Below, one piece after another: positions 34,109 through 43,042 of a DNA stretch of 64,000 nt (the stretch's first letter is position 1; every line of letters starts with the position of its first letter). Made by a program: the position numbers and the translations under genes. The DNA comes from HyVt-337 sp964428895 (GTDB lineage Bacteria > Planctomycetota > Phycisphaerae > SM23-33): positions 1 to 64,000 of the forward strand of contig CAYRZU010000008.1 in the NCBI GenBank assembly GCA_964428895.1. Direction: 5' to 3'. Under the pieces are notes generated by a model, which saw nothing but the letters and a program-made list of their open reading frames with translations, had not been told where the DNA came from and searched no databases.

Positions 34109-36526
34109 ATGCACACGATTGAAATCAACGACCGCGTACTGGTCCCCGAAGAAGGGCTGTTGCTTGGCAACGGCGACTTCTCCGTTAGCGTCTATCAGGC
34201 GGCGGAGCGGATCATTTGGCGGTTCGGCAAGGTCGATGTCTGGGATCGCCGCCACGCGGCCGAGATCGACCCCGAGCCGATGCACATCGAGGAATTGGCC
34301 AAGGGCGTGCGCGATGAGGGGTGGGAGTTCTCGGCCGAGTTGGGCCGGGCGGCGGCGACCAAGGGCACCGACAACGACCAACGCATCGCCGAGTTGACCC
34401 AGTACGGCCCGCCCAGCTACCGCACACGCACCTTCCCGTGTCCCAAGCCGGTCGGCGAGCTGGCCCTGCACTTGCCGCCCGAACAGCGCGGGCTGAAGAT
34501 GACTCAGCGGCTGATCATCGAGGCCGGTACGGTCGATATTGAGTGCACGTGGGAGACCGGGCTGGTGTTGAAGGTCCATTGCTTCGTGGCGCCGCAGCCG
34601 AACGTGCTGGCGGTTCGGTGGAAGCTGGAAGGCCTCACGCGCGACAACGCGGCTTGGGACGACCGGGCGGTGTGGTTCAGCCTGTACCGCTGGCCGGACC
34701 CCGAGGCGAAGGATTACGTGACCAACCTTCGCGCCACCACCGCCAACGACATGTTCGACAAGTACGCGCGGAACGACAACCCGCCCATGGCCCCGCCGAC
34801 CACCCGCCAGGTCGAGGGCCGATGGATCGTGGAGCAAGCATTCGCGCCGGACCTGGAATTTGCCGACGGACACCGTTACGGCCTCATGCCGATTCTGCCC
34901 GACGGGCAGGTCGAGGACGTGGAGACCTTCGGTTCGGGCGAAGCGCGGCTGCGGATGAAGCCGGCCGAGCCGGGCGAGAGCGGCTGGCTGGCCGTGGCGA
35001 TCGGCACGAGCAACGATGCCGCCGGTCACGAGGCGCCATTGCTGGACGTGGCCGGCCGGCTGGCCAACGACCCCACGGACGTCTTCGAGCAATGGGGGCT
35101 GGACAACCTGGCTGCGGCGAACGAATTCTGGTCGCGCTCGGCGGTGTCGCTGGGCGATGCCTTCTTCGAGCAACTGTGGTACGAGAACCTCCACGCCCGC
35201 CGCTGCACGTTCCGCGGCGACGTGGTCGCCCCGGGCTTGTTCCTGCCCTCCACCGTCAACGACTTCTCGCTGTGGCACGGCGACTACCACACCAACTACA
35301 ACTACCAGCAACCGTTCTGGGGCGCTTACGAGGCCAACCAGCTTTCGCTGGGCGATTCGTACTTCCCGGGCTCTGAGAACATGATCGAACTGGGGCGCAA
35401 GCTGGCTGCCGACTACTACGGCTGTCGCGGCACGTTCATTCAACTGACGGGCTTTCCGTTCCCGATCGCCAAGGACCCCTACGGCGTGGGGCCGTTCGCA
35501 CGGATGACCTACATGACCGGCTGGGCCGTCAACCAATATTGGTTCCGCTACCTCTACACGCGGGATGTCGACTGGCTGCGTGAAGTGGGCTATCCGCCGA
35601 TCCGCGATGCGGCGCTGTTCTACGCGGACTTCCTGACCACCGGTGACGACGGTTTCTACCACGGGTTCCCCTCGGACCAGGGCGAGAACCAGTTCACGCC
35701 CGACGTCGCCAAATACACCGACCGCCCGCAGGTGATGCGGCACGTGCGGTACTGCTTGCAGACGGCGGCCGAGGCGGCGGACATTCTTAGTGTCGATGCC
35801 GAACTCGCGGCGAAGTGTCGAGACATCCTGGCCCACTTCCCCGTGATCGACGATCTGGATGCGGCCGGTTTTTCCGACGAGCAGAAACGCCGCTACCCGC
35901 TCAATCCGCCGGAGTTCCTGGGGTGGGAGGATACCGACCTGGCGCGCTCCGACGATCAGCCCTTCGCGCTGTCTCGCGAGAAAGACAACGCGCTATGGAG
36001 TTGGTACTTCGGCCATTTCCCGATCCGCTGGATGGTGCTGCACCGGCGGGGGCGGTTCCAGGCCGACCGCGACTTTGAAGCCGCCCGCCGGATCATCGCC
36101 AAGTGGCGCCTCCCCAACGGCCTGCTGCGGGCGATGAGTCGCGAGCGTTACGGCTACGCCGGCGCGTGGTCGGAATCGTTGGGTGTGTTGGCCCCGGTGC
36201 AGGAAATGCTGCTGCAAAGCTGGGACGGCTGCCTACGCCTCTTCCCGGCTTGGCCGCGGCGGCTGGACGCCGGCTTCACCACCTTCCGGGCCGAGGGCGC
36301 GTTCCTGGTTAGCGCCGAGCTGAATAGCGGGCGGGTCCAGAGCGTCTCCATTCATAGCGAGCGCGGCTGTCCGTGCTGCGCGGCCAGTCCGTGGGAATCG
36401 GGCTGTGTGGTCCGCGACGCCGACGGCGCCGAGGTGGCCACCACCGTCGAATCGAAATCCGACGACGCCGACTGGGTCCGATTTGACACGCAGGCGAGCG
36501 TGACGTATGAGCTAACGCCGCGATAG
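34109..36526 (+). CDS. GH95-like six-hairpin glycosidase
   Basis: 805 residues without a signal peptide. An N-terminal beta-sandwich is followed by an (alpha/alpha)6 barrel. SLWHGDYHTNYNYQQPFWGAYEANQ resembles the GH95 segment around the catalytic region, and MLLQSWDGCLRLFPAWP matches the GH95 C-terminal signature of alpha-fucosidases and galactosidases. The substrate cannot be fixed from sequence; alpha-L-fucose or alpha-L-galactose is typical of GH95. GAAGGA lies 7 nt before the ATG, 20 nt after the GH20 gene, so they are co-transcribed. Confidence 0.75.
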   Translation: MHTIEINDRVLVPEEGLLLGNGDFSVSVYQAAERIIWRFGKVDVWDRRHAAEIDPEPMHIEELAKGVRDEGWEFSAELGRAAATKGTDNDQRIAELTQYGPPSYRTRTFPCPKPVGELALHLPPEQRGLKMTQRLIIEAGTVDIECTWETGLVLKVHCFVAPQPNVLAVRWKLEGLTRDNAAWDDRAVWFSLYRWPDPEAKDYVTNLRATTANDMFDKYARNDNPPMAPPTTRQVEGRWIVEQAFAPDLEFADGHRYGLMPILPDGQVEDVETFGSGEARLRMKPAEPGESGWLAVAIGTSNDAAGHEAPLLDVAGRLANDPTDVFEQWGLDNLAAANEFWSRSAVSLGDAFFEQLWYENLHARRCTFRGDVVAPGLFLPSTVNDFSLWHGDYHTNYNYQQPFWGAYEANQLSLGDSYFPGSENMIELGRKLAADYYGCRGTFIQLTGFPFPIAKDPYGVGPFARMTYMTGWAVNQYWFRYLYTRDVDWLREVGYPPIRDAALFYADFLTTGDDGFYHGFPSDQGENQFTPDVAKYTDRPQVMRHVRYCLQTAAEAADILSVDAELAAKCRDILAHFPVIDDLDAAGFSDEQKRRYPLNPPEFLGWEDTDLARSDDQPFALSREKDNALWSWYFGHFPIRWMVLHRRGRFQADRDFEAARRIIAKWRLPNGLLRAMSRERYGYAGAWSESLGVLAPVQEMLLQSWDGCLRLFPAWPRRLDAGFTTFRAEGAFLVSAELNSGRVQSVSIHSERGCPCCAASPWESGCVVRDADGAEVATTVESKSDDADWVRFDTQASVTYELTPR

Positions 36527-36575
36527 GGGCCACACGGCTGTCGGAAGTAGAGCGGGGATGATCCCCGGAGCAACA

Positions 36576-37349
36576 ATGAGTTCGAACGACATCAGTATTG
36601 GGTTGGACGCCAGGCCCGTTGAAGCGAGCGGGCCGTTCCGGTATCGCAGCAGCCGCTGGGTCCGGGCCGAGGCGAACGTCGGCCAGATTGTTCCCACACG
36701 GGCCCACGTATTGTGGTCGTTGGTGCTGCCGGTGGCGGGGGCGGGGAGTTTTGTCTTCGGAAGCTACGCGCTGGTGACCAAGATGATGAACCCCGAAGCC
36801 AGTTGGGCGTTGGCGGTGGCCGGATTGCTGGCGATGTCTTTGGGGGCGATCCTGTGTTGGTCTCGGATCGGTCGGGTGACCTTCGACCTTCGACGCCGGG
36901 AGTACTGGACTAACCACCGCTTTGACGGCCCGCGATTGTTCGGTCGCTTCCGGGGCCGCATCGACACCATCGCGGCGCTGCAACTGTGTCGCGGCGCCCA
37001 CCTGGCCGGCCGCGGGCGGTTCTTCTGGTGGTGTCAACTCAACCTCGTCCTGAACGAGCCGCGCGGCAAGCGTATGGCCCTGATGGGGCACGGCGCCGTT
37101 GAGCAGGTCCGTGACGACGCCGAAGCGCTCGCCGACTTCCTGGGCGTTTCCCTCCTCGATCACACCACCGCTCGGCCGGACCAAGCTCCCGGCGCCGACA
37201 CCTTCGCCCGTATCTTCGGACCCAAGGCGAAGGCCTCTCCAGCGAACAAGGATCTTCCGGACGTCTTCGACACCTCCGAATCGCGGGAACCGCCTGGGAT
37301 CGAGAACAGCCTTGTCCAGCCCGACATCTTCTCGGATTACGGCAAGTAG
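36576..37349 (+). CDS. Hypothetical protein with two membrane segments
   Basis: 257 residues of unrecognised family. Two hydrophobic segments lie near residues 44-66 (LWSLVLPVAGAGSFVFGSYALV) and 74-93 (WALAVAGLLAMSLGAILCW), followed by a soluble region with VTFDLRRREYWTNHRF and WWCQLNLVLNEPRGKRMAL that resembles the beta strands of small bacterial PH-like domains. The C-terminal 60 residues are polar and proline-rich. The start is set by GGAG 6 nt upstream; an in-frame ATG 18 nt earlier has no proper spacing. No clear link with its neighbours. Confidence 0.6.
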   Translation: MSSNDISIGLDARPVEASGPFRYRSSRWVRAEANVGQIVPTRAHVLWSLVLPVAGAGSFVFGSYALVTKMMNPEASWALAVAGLLAMSLGAILCWSRIGRVTFDLRRREYWTNHRFDGPRLFGRFRGRIDTIAALQLCRGAHLAGRGRFFWWCQLNLVLNEPRGKRMALMGHGAVEQVRDDAEALADFLGVSLLDHTTARPDQAPGADTFARIFGPKAKASPANKDLPDVFDTSESREPPGIENSLVQPDIFSDYGK

Positions 37350-37511
37350 CTCTCGACCGCCGCTCTCCATGCCGCATGGCGGGGCCCCTGTCGCGCCACC
37401 CACAAGGAGTCGGGAAAATTTGGTTTCGGCCGAATTGGGGTGCTACGATGTGCTTCACGGTGGCGGGCGGGACGCCCCAAGCAGACAACCCCTGAACGGA
37501 AAGGGACCCCC

Positions 37512-37910
37512 ATGTCAGGAAAGCGATTTGAACTCTATCAGTGCCCGGATGAGGACTGCCAGGTGCTGGTCGAAATGGTCGAGCCCGATTCTTGTGACTG
37601 CGACTGCAACTTCCAATGCTGCGATAAGGCCATGAGCCTGCTGGAAGAAAAGGCCGCCGACGCCGCCACCGAAAAGCACGTGCCGGTCGTTGAAAAGACC
37701 GCCGACGGCGCCAAGGTCGTGGTCGGCAGCACGTTGCACCCGATGGCCGACGACCATTGGATTCAGTTCATTGAGTTGTGCACCAGCAAGGGCCAATTCT
37801 TGCGCCAGTTCCTCAGCCCCGGCGATGCCCCCGAAGCGGTTTTCAAGTTCGACGGCGACGTGGCCGGCGTTCGCGAACACTGCAACAAGCACGGGCTGTG
37901 GAAGGCATAG
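37512..37910 (+). CDS. dfx: Superoxide reductase (desulfoferrodoxin type)
   Basis: 132 residues. The catalytic centre II ligands are H56 in EKHVP, H76 in LHPM, H82 in DHWIQ, and C124 and H127 in REHCNKHGLW, the complete Fe(His)4Cys site that reduces superoxide to peroxide without making oxygen. The N-terminal desulforedoxin domain is unusual: the first cysteine pair is CX4C (C11, C16) rather than CX2C, followed by C28, C30 and C32 before the CC pair at 36-37. AAGGGA precedes the ATG. TTGGTT and TACGAT at about 37420-37449 could be its promoter, and a good terminator follows. Confidence 0.92.
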   Translation: MSGKRFELYQCPDEDCQVLVEMVEPDSCDCDCNFQCCDKAMSLLEEKAADAATEKHVPVVEKTADGAKVVVGSTLHPMADDHWIQFIELCTSKGQFLRQFLSPGDAPEAVFKFDGDVAGVREHCNKHGLWKA

Positions 37911-37913
37911 GAA

Positions 37914-37946
37914 GCGAACAGCGATAGACACGGATTAACGCAGATG
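37914..37946 (+). repeat. Decamer-type intergenic repeat, single arm
   Basis: One arm of the dispersed element also seen at 39808, 49770 and 57431: GATAGACACGGATTAACGCAGAT-like units with a 10-bp period of the type GATRAACRCR. The inverted arm is missing here. It lies just after the superoxide reductase stop codon. Confidence 0.5.
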
Positions 37947-37958
37947 AATTGTGAGCTG

Positions 37959-37990
37959 GCGCGGTGGGTCCCTCGACCCGCCGCGCTTTT
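37959..37990 (+). terminator. Rho-independent terminator after the superoxide reductase gene
   Basis: GCGCGGTGGGTC, loop CCTC, GACCCGCCGCGC, then TTTT. The 12-bp stem contains a single G-T wobble. Confidence 0.8.
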
Positions 37991-38007
37991 CGTGTATCAT
38001 GCCGGCC

Positions 38008-38670
38008 ATGAAGACAACGGTTGTGCATCGAGCTGACGGCCCGGTTCCCCTGGAAGACCCCTGGAGTTCGCCGATCTGGCGGCAGGCGGAGGTGGCGCCC
38101 GTGGCCCATTGCGTGGGTGGCGAATATGAGCATCAGCCGATTACGCAGGCGCGATTGCTGTATGACGATGAGGCGCTGTACGTGGCCTTTCGCGTGGAGG
38201 ACCAGTTCGTCCGCGCCGTCGCCGAGACCTGGCACGGCCGCGTGTGCCGCGACAGTTGCGTGGAACTGTTCTTCACCCCGGGCGATGACACCTCGGTGGG
38301 CTACTTCAACTTCGAGATGAATTGCGGCGGGGTGATGCTGATCCACTTTCAGCCGGCCCCGGCGGAGGATGTCCAGCAGATGCCGATCGAGCTGTGCGAG
38401 CAGATGACCACCTGGTCGTCCATGCCGCGCCAGGTCGAGCCGGAACTGACCGTCCCCACCACGTGGCAGGTCAGCTATCGACTGCCGCTGTCGATCCTGG
38501 GCCACTTCCTGCCGATCACACAGCCGAAAGCGGGCGTCAAGTGGATGGCCAACTTCTACAAGTGCGCCGACCAGACCTCCCAGCCGCACTGGCTGAGTTG
38601 GGCCCCCATCGACACCCCGGGCCCCAACTTCCACCGCCCGGACAGCTTTGGCGCACTGCTCTTTGAGTAG
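38008..38670 (+). CDS. CBM9-like carbohydrate-binding domain protein
   Basis: 220 residues forming one CBM9-like/DOMON-type beta-sandwich: DPWSSPIWRQAEVAPV, then ARLLYDDEALYVAFRVEDQFVRA, RDSCVELFFTPGDD...YFNFEMNCGGVML and WQVSYRLPLSIL. The DEALYVAF and SCVELFF elements are typical. No signal peptide and no attached enzyme, so it resembles the stand-alone cytoplasmic CBM9-like proteins of planctomycetes and Bacteroidota. No Shine-Dalgarno is visible; TATCAT lies 7 nt before the ATG, with TCGACC 16 bp further up, so a leaderless start is possible. Confidence 0.75.
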   Translation: MKTTVVHRADGPVPLEDPWSSPIWRQAEVAPVAHCVGGEYEHQPITQARLLYDDEALYVAFRVEDQFVRAVAETWHGRVCRDSCVELFFTPGDDTSVGYFNFEMNCGGVMLIHFQPAPAEDVQQMPIELCEQMTTWSSMPRQVEPELTVPTTWQVSYRLPLSILGHFLPITQPKAGVKWMANFYKCADQTSQPHWLSWAPIDTPGPNFHRPDSFGALLFE

Positions 38671-38722
38671 CAGGGCAGAAACAAAGAACAACATCCCTTG
38701 AATCCTGTGCATACCTGCTAAA

Positions 38723-39790
38723 TCAGTAGGTCCCGAGTTCCCTGGCCAGTTCGATGATGTGCCGGAAATTGTCGAAGGAGACCGAATCGGGCACGGAATG
38801 ATCTGACGAGAAGATGTACCCGCCGGATTTCTTGACCTCGGGGATCACACGCTTCATCTCAGCCGTGATGGCGTCGACGTCGCCCCACAGCATCGCGTTG
38901 ATGCCGCCGTGGAGAACGATCTGGTCGCCGTACCGGGCCTTGACCTCGACGGGATCGATGCCGGCCTTGACCTCCAGAGGGTTCAGCGCGTCGACGCCGG
39001 CGTCGATGAACTCCGGAATCAACTGGCTGATGTTGCCGCAGGAGTGCAGGTGGGTGTAAACACCGTGGGCGTGGGCCCAGTCGCACGCTTTCTTGACGAC
39101 GGGCTTCAAGAGATCGCGGTACATCTGCACCGAAAAGAACGTGGTGCCTTTGTAGCCCAGGTCGTCGCACCAGAATAGCTCGTCGACGGTGTAGCCTTCG
39201 TCGTAGAGCATGTCCAGCAGCGTCAGTTGTGTGTCGAGCTGATGGTTCCACATGTCGACGATCCAGTCGGGGTCCTCGATCAGGGCCATCAGCGTCCGTT
39301 CCGTGCCGACCATCCAGGCGTGCGTGACGTCGAAGCCGAACCACATGTTGCCGGCCAGCCATCGGCCGTCGGCGCGCCAGGTGGCGTAGTGCTCTTTCAG
39401 ATGGTCCCACTGAATGCGGTCGCGGCCCGGCGTGATGCGCTTCTTGATCTGCTTCCAGCTATCGAAGTCGACGATGGTGTGGTCGATGAAGTCGGGCGTG
39501 CTGGTGGCGTGCTTCCAGACACGGTAGGTCGTGCCCCAGTCGTTGGTGCGGGTGACGTATTCGTCGGTTTCCTCGACGGTTTCGGTCGGCAGGTGGGGGG
39601 AGTTGTCCAGGCCGATGCCGGCGTCGATGTCCATCCCGAAGTAGTCGCCCCAGGCGACGTCTTCGGGCAGGCCCTCTTTGTGCCAGCGCTCGATGGTGGT
39701 CCCCCACGGCGCATCGACCATCGGCACGCGGTCGGCCTCGCGGTGCTCGAACATGCGTTTGAAGCGTTCGTGACTCGTCATTTCGGCCAT
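38723..39790 (-). CDS. UroD/MtaA-superfamily methyltransferase-like protein
   Basis: 355 residues; ATG 39790 is supported by TGGAG 8 nt upstream. It begins MTSHERFKRMFEHREADRVPMVDAPWG, a form common in corrinoid-methyltransferase-like UroD proteins. THLHSCGNISQLIPEFIDAGVDALNPLEVKAGIDP carries the HxC expected of a zinc site, and the C-terminus has SGGYIFSSDHSVPDSVSFDNF. The second zinc cysteine of MtaA is replaced by serine in FSSDH. HemE motifs are absent. Substrate and methyl acceptor are unknown; no corrinoid protein gene is adjacent. Confidence 0.75.
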   Translation of the reverse strand: MAEMTSHERFKRMFEHREADRVPMVDAPWGTTIERWHKEGLPEDVAWGDYFGMDIDAGIGLDNSPHLPTETVEETDEYVTRTNDWGTTYRVWKHATSTPDFIDHTIVDFDSWKQIKKRITPGRDRIQWDHLKEHYATWRADGRWLAGNMWFGFDVTHAWMVGTERTLMALIEDPDWIVDMWNHQLDTQLTLLDMLYDEGYTVDELFWCDDLGYKGTTFFSVQMYRDLLKPVVKKACDWAHAHGVYTHLHSCGNISQLIPEFIDAGVDALNPLEVKAGIDPVEVKARYGDQIVLHGGINAMLWGDVDAITAEMKRVIPEVKKSGGYIFSSDHSVPDSVSFDNFRHIIELARELGTY

Positions 39791-39807
39791 GGTCATCTCC
39801 AGAGACT

Positions 39808-39911
39808 CAAACAGGAATGAACACAGATAGGGATTCAGGTAAAGGCTCAACAGGCGGTCTTACCTTTACTTTGGTCTTTATCTGCGTTCATCTGCGTTTA
39901 TTCTTGTTCAC
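39808..39911. repeat. Decamer-type intergenic hairpin element
   Basis: Left arm 39809-39839 with GAATGAACACAGATAGGGAT; right arm 39873-39910 with TTTATCTGCGTTCATCTGCG, its imperfect inverse. Units of about 10 bp (ATCTGYGTTC) repeat within each arm. An inner AGGTAA/TTACCT pair extends the hairpin. It separates divergent genes. Confidence 0.65.
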
Positions 39912-39959
39912 AACTTGCCGTGTCGGCCGCTGTGGCTGAAACGATCGGGGAGTTCCGCC

Positions 39960-40685
39960 ATGTTCGAACTACAGGAGTACCGGTGTCCGCATTGTCGGTG
40001 GACGTTCCGACGAGCGCTGACGGACGGTGAGGACCACACCTGCCAGAACTGTCGGCGGCGGTACCACGTGTTGTTGGACGAGGAGACAGGCCAGGCCGGC
40101 TTGGTCGCCTGCGATACGGCGCACGTGCCCGAGCCGCTGGGCTTGCCCAAAGGTTCAATCCGCGCGCTGGTGGCGATCGATATGGCCGTCACCTGCCTGC
40201 TGATGATCCTTCTGGGCCGCGACGTGCCCAACAGCCTGCTGGCGCTGCTGCTGACGATCGTGGGCTACTACTTCGGCTTCCGCGTGAAGGTCGAGGCCGA
40301 GGCCAGCCGCATCTACGACGCGTCCGGCCTGACCCGCCGCCCGCTGCACCTGCCGCCGGGGGTGGTGCGGTTCGTGCTGATCGGCGGGTTCGTGGTCGGG
40401 GCGTTGGTGCTGGCCGCTCGCGGCCGACTGGGCGAGGTCAAGTACCTGGAGTTCTACGTGCTGATGGCGGGCCTGACGTGCGGCCATCTGTTTGGCCGAG
40501 TGATGGCGAGTTCCCGCGGGACGCCCGGCTATACGCTGATCAACCACGCCAAGGGAGCGATCATGCTGGGCGTGGGGGCGGTGCTGGCGGTGTTCTTCAT
40601 CTCCGGCCTGTCGGCCGACTGGCCCGGCTGGATCGTGATGGTCCTGTGCGCGGCGGTGAGTTTCTACTTCGGCTCGCGCACCTAA
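39960..40685 (+). CDS. Zinc-ribbon membrane protein of unknown function
   Basis: 241 residues. The N-terminus holds a zinc ribbon: YRCPHCRWTF and HTCQNCRRRYHV (C9, C12, then C29, C32). The rest has about six hydrophobic segments in three pairs (for example MAVTCLLMILLG, LLALLLTIVGYYFGF, VVRFVLIGGFVVGALVLAA, AIMLGVGAVLAVFFISG, WIVMVLCAAVSFYFG). GGGGAG lies 8 nt before the ATG. I recognise no family; similar ribbon-plus-membrane proteins are common in planctomycetes. It is followed closely by the UVR-motif gene. Confidence 0.65.
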   Translation: MFELQEYRCPHCRWTFRRALTDGEDHTCQNCRRRYHVLLDEETGQAGLVACDTAHVPEPLGLPKGSIRALVAIDMAVTCLLMILLGRDVPNSLLALLLTIVGYYFGFRVKVEAEASRIYDASGLTRRPLHLPPGVVRFVLIGGFVVGALVLAARGRLGEVKYLEFYVLMAGLTCGHLFGRVMASSRGTPGYTLINHAKGAIMLGVGAVLAVFFISGLSADWPGWIVMVLCAAVSFYFGSRT

Positions 40686-40760
40686 CGCCAGTTTGCCTTG
40701 AATCAGTTGCCGCGGGTTGATAGGGTCAAGGTGGAGGCGAACCAGGCTGGTCTGGCCATC

Positions 40761-41558
40761 ATGACACACGACATCAGCCACATTCTGGACGATTGGCCGC
40801 ACGAGGGCGGGCAGTTGTCGGCCCGGAGGATCCAGGGCGCCGACGGGCGTGACAAGGTGCAACTCCGCCTGGAACTGGGCATCCTGCAGATGGAGGTCAC
40901 CGGGCGCCCCGACGGCGAACGACCCTACGGGTTCGACAGCCTGCTGAGCTACTACCGCGACCAACTCAAGCACTACCGCGACAGCGGCGCCGAGAGCGAT
41001 TTCGAGCTGGACGAAAAGGCCTGCGAGAAACTCCGCGCCGAAGCGGTGATGTTCTACCACCGCTACCTGACGGCCTTCATCTTGGAGGACTTCGAGCTGG
41101 TCGAGGGCGACACCCGCCGCAACCTGGAGGTCATGGACTTCTGCACCCAGTACGCGACGGAAGAATCCGACAAACATCAGCTCGAGCAGTATCGGCCTTA
41201 CGTGGTGATGATGAACGCCCGGGCCCGGTCGCGGATGGCGTTGGCGGACAATCGCCCCAAAGCGGCGCTGACAGCCGTCAAGCAGGCGATCGAGGACATC
41301 CGCCGCCACTTCCGGAAATACGGGGTGGACGATCCCGACGAGGTCTCCAAGGAATTGGCCATGCTTGCGGGCCTGGCCGGCGAGATCGAAGGACGCGTGC
41401 CGGTCGATCCGGTCAGCAAGCTCCGCAAGCAACTCGATAAGGCCATCACCGAAGAACGCTACGAGGATGCGGCCATTCTCCGCGACCAACTCAACCGCCT
41501 GGACGACGGGCGTGAGGACTTGCCGCCGGTCGGCCCGGAGATGGGCGACGGGCCTTGA
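40761..41558 (+). CDS. UVR-motif protein
   Basis: 265 residues. The C-terminus contains a UVR motif, KLRKQLDKAITEERYEDAAILRDQLNRL (about 225-252), the short helical hairpin used by UvrB, UvrC and McsA for protein contacts. The N-terminal part (VQLRLELGILQMEVTGRPDGERPYG...LLSYYRDQLKHY) is a domain often seen with this motif in planctomycetes. The central region is helical and TPR-like. There are no catalytic motifs. The start is uncertain: no clear Shine-Dalgarno precedes the ATG. A terminator follows. Confidence 0.75.
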   Translation: MTHDISHILDDWPHEGGQLSARRIQGADGRDKVQLRLELGILQMEVTGRPDGERPYGFDSLLSYYRDQLKHYRDSGAESDFELDEKACEKLRAEAVMFYHRYLTAFILEDFELVEGDTRRNLEVMDFCTQYATEESDKHQLEQYRPYVVMMNARARSRMALADNRPKAALTAVKQAIEDIRRHFRKYGVDDPDEVSKELAMLAGLAGEIEGRVPVDPVSKLRKQLDKAITEERYEDAAILRDQLNRLDDGREDLPPVGPEMGDGP

Positions 41559-41580
41559 GCGGCCCTACGATGAGTACGAT

Positions 41581-41610
41581 AACGGCGTCGATATTCGGCG
41601 CCGTTTTTTT
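41581..41610 (+). terminator. Rho-independent terminator
   Basis: AACGGCG, an 11-nt loop, CGCCGTT followed by TTTTT. It sits 22 nt after the UVR-motif gene and clearly ends that transcript. Confidence 0.88.
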
Positions 41611-41665
41611 GTGGTCGGCCGGCATGTTTCTTGGGCCGGCGTCGTTGAGCAGATGGAGACACACC

Positions 41666-43033
41666 ATGAAGATCGAACGGTCCGTAGGTGTTGTTGCGCT
41701 GCTGGTCGCGGGTCTCGCCGGCGTGCAAGGGCTGGCCGATGAGCCGGCCGGCGGGGACCTGGCAGTCTTGCCGTATGCGATTGTCGACACCGGGCAGATT
41801 CGCTGCTACGACAACGGCACGGAGATCGTGTACCCCCAAGCCGGCGACAACTTCTTCGGCCAGGATGCGCACTACGAGGGTCTTCAGCCGGCCTACCAAT
41901 CCAATCGCGACGGCACGGTGACGGACGTGAACACGGGTCTGATGTGGATTCGCGACCCGGGCGCCAAAAAGACCTTCGACCAGGCCGTCGCGGGGGCCGG
42001 CACGTGCAAGACCGGGGGCTACGACGACTGGCGCTTGCCGACCATCAAGGAACTGTATTCGCTGATCCAGTTCAGCGGCGTGGACCCCGATCCCCGTAGC
42101 GGCCGAACGAGCAATCTGACGCCCTATATCGACAACACGGTCTTCAAATTCAGCTACGGCAAGAGCAGTGAGGGCGACCGCATCATCGACTCGCAGTGGG
42201 CGACCAGCACGGTATACGTCCACACCGTGATGAACGGCGGGAAGGCCATGTTCGGCGTGAACTTTGCCGACGGGCGCATTAAGGGCTACCCGGCCGGGAA
42301 CAACGGCCCTCGGGGCCGAGCCAAGACGTACTACGCGCTCTACGTCCGCGGGAACACCGACTACGGCCTCAATGACTTCGTCGACAACGGCGACGGCACG
42401 ATCACCGATGACGCCACCGGTTTGACCTGGATGAAGGCGGACAGCGGCAAGGGGATGAACTGGCAGCAAGCGCTGGCCTACGCCGAGGCCCTCGACCTGG
42501 GCGGCCATTCCGATTGGCGCCTCCCTAGCGCCAAAGAGCTGCACAGCATCGTGGATTACACCCGCTCGCCGGATGCCACCGACTCGGCGGCGATCGATCC
42601 GGCCTTCCAGGTCACGGAGATCACCAACGAAGGAGGGAAGACCGATTACCCCTACTACTGGACTGGCACGAGTCATACGCGGATCGATTCGGCCGGCGCC
42701 GGCGTCTACATCGCGTTCGGCCGCGCGCTGGGGTACATGCAAGGCCCGCGCTCCAGCAGCAAGACGTTAATGGACGTCCACGGGGCCGGGGCGCAGCGGT
42801 CGGACCCCAAGAGCGGCAACCCCGGCCGGTTCCCCGAAGGTCGCGGCCCGCAAGGCGACGTGATCCGCATCAATAACTTCGTCCGTTGCGTCCGCGGCGG
42901 CGTGGCCGAGCCTCGAACCAGCGGCCCGAAAGTCAAGATGAAGGCCTCCTCGCGCAGCCGACCGGATTCGGACGACCAAGACCCCGGCGGGCATCGCCCG
43001 CCGCCAAGACGGCGGCCGCCACCACGCCGGTAG
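41666..43033 (+). CDS. Secreted protein with two DUF1566/Lcl domains
   Basis: 455 residues with a signal peptide (VGVVALLVAGLAGVQGLA). Two Lcl/DUF1566 domains follow: the first around VTDVNTGLMWIRDPG...YDDWRLPTIKELYSLI, the second around ITDDATGLTWMKADS...HSDWRLPSAKELHSIVDY. The paired TGLxW and DWRLPxxKEL motifs define the family, found in secreted proteins and lectin-like folds. The C-terminal 50 residues are basic and proline-rich. TGGAGA sits 7-8 nt before the ATG. Function unknown; envelope or extracellular. Confidence 0.85.
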   Translation: MKIERSVGVVALLVAGLAGVQGLADEPAGGDLAVLPYAIVDTGQIRCYDNGTEIVYPQAGDNFFGQDAHYEGLQPAYQSNRDGTVTDVNTGLMWIRDPGAKKTFDQAVAGAGTCKTGGYDDWRLPTIKELYSLIQFSGVDPDPRSGRTSNLTPYIDNTVFKFSYGKSSEGDRIIDSQWATSTVYVHTVMNGGKAMFGVNFADGRIKGYPAGNNGPRGRAKTYYALYVRGNTDYGLNDFVDNGDGTITDDATGLTWMKADSGKGMNWQQALAYAEALDLGGHSDWRLPSAKELHSIVDYTRSPDATDSAAIDPAFQVTEITNEGGKTDYPYYWTGTSHTRIDSAGAGVYIAFGRALGYMQGPRSSSKTLMDVHGAGAQRSDPKSGNPGRFPEGRGPQGDVIRINNFVRCVRGGVAEPRTSGPKVKMKASSRSRPDSDDQDPGGHRPPPRRRPPPRR

Positions 43034-43042
43034 CCGGACAGC

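Noticed and set aside
33980..35836. 618-codon minus-strand open frame opposite the GH95-like gene
   Set aside because: Low-complexity, Val/Arg-rich translation without motifs; the plus-strand gene has a Shine-Dalgarno and family motifs.
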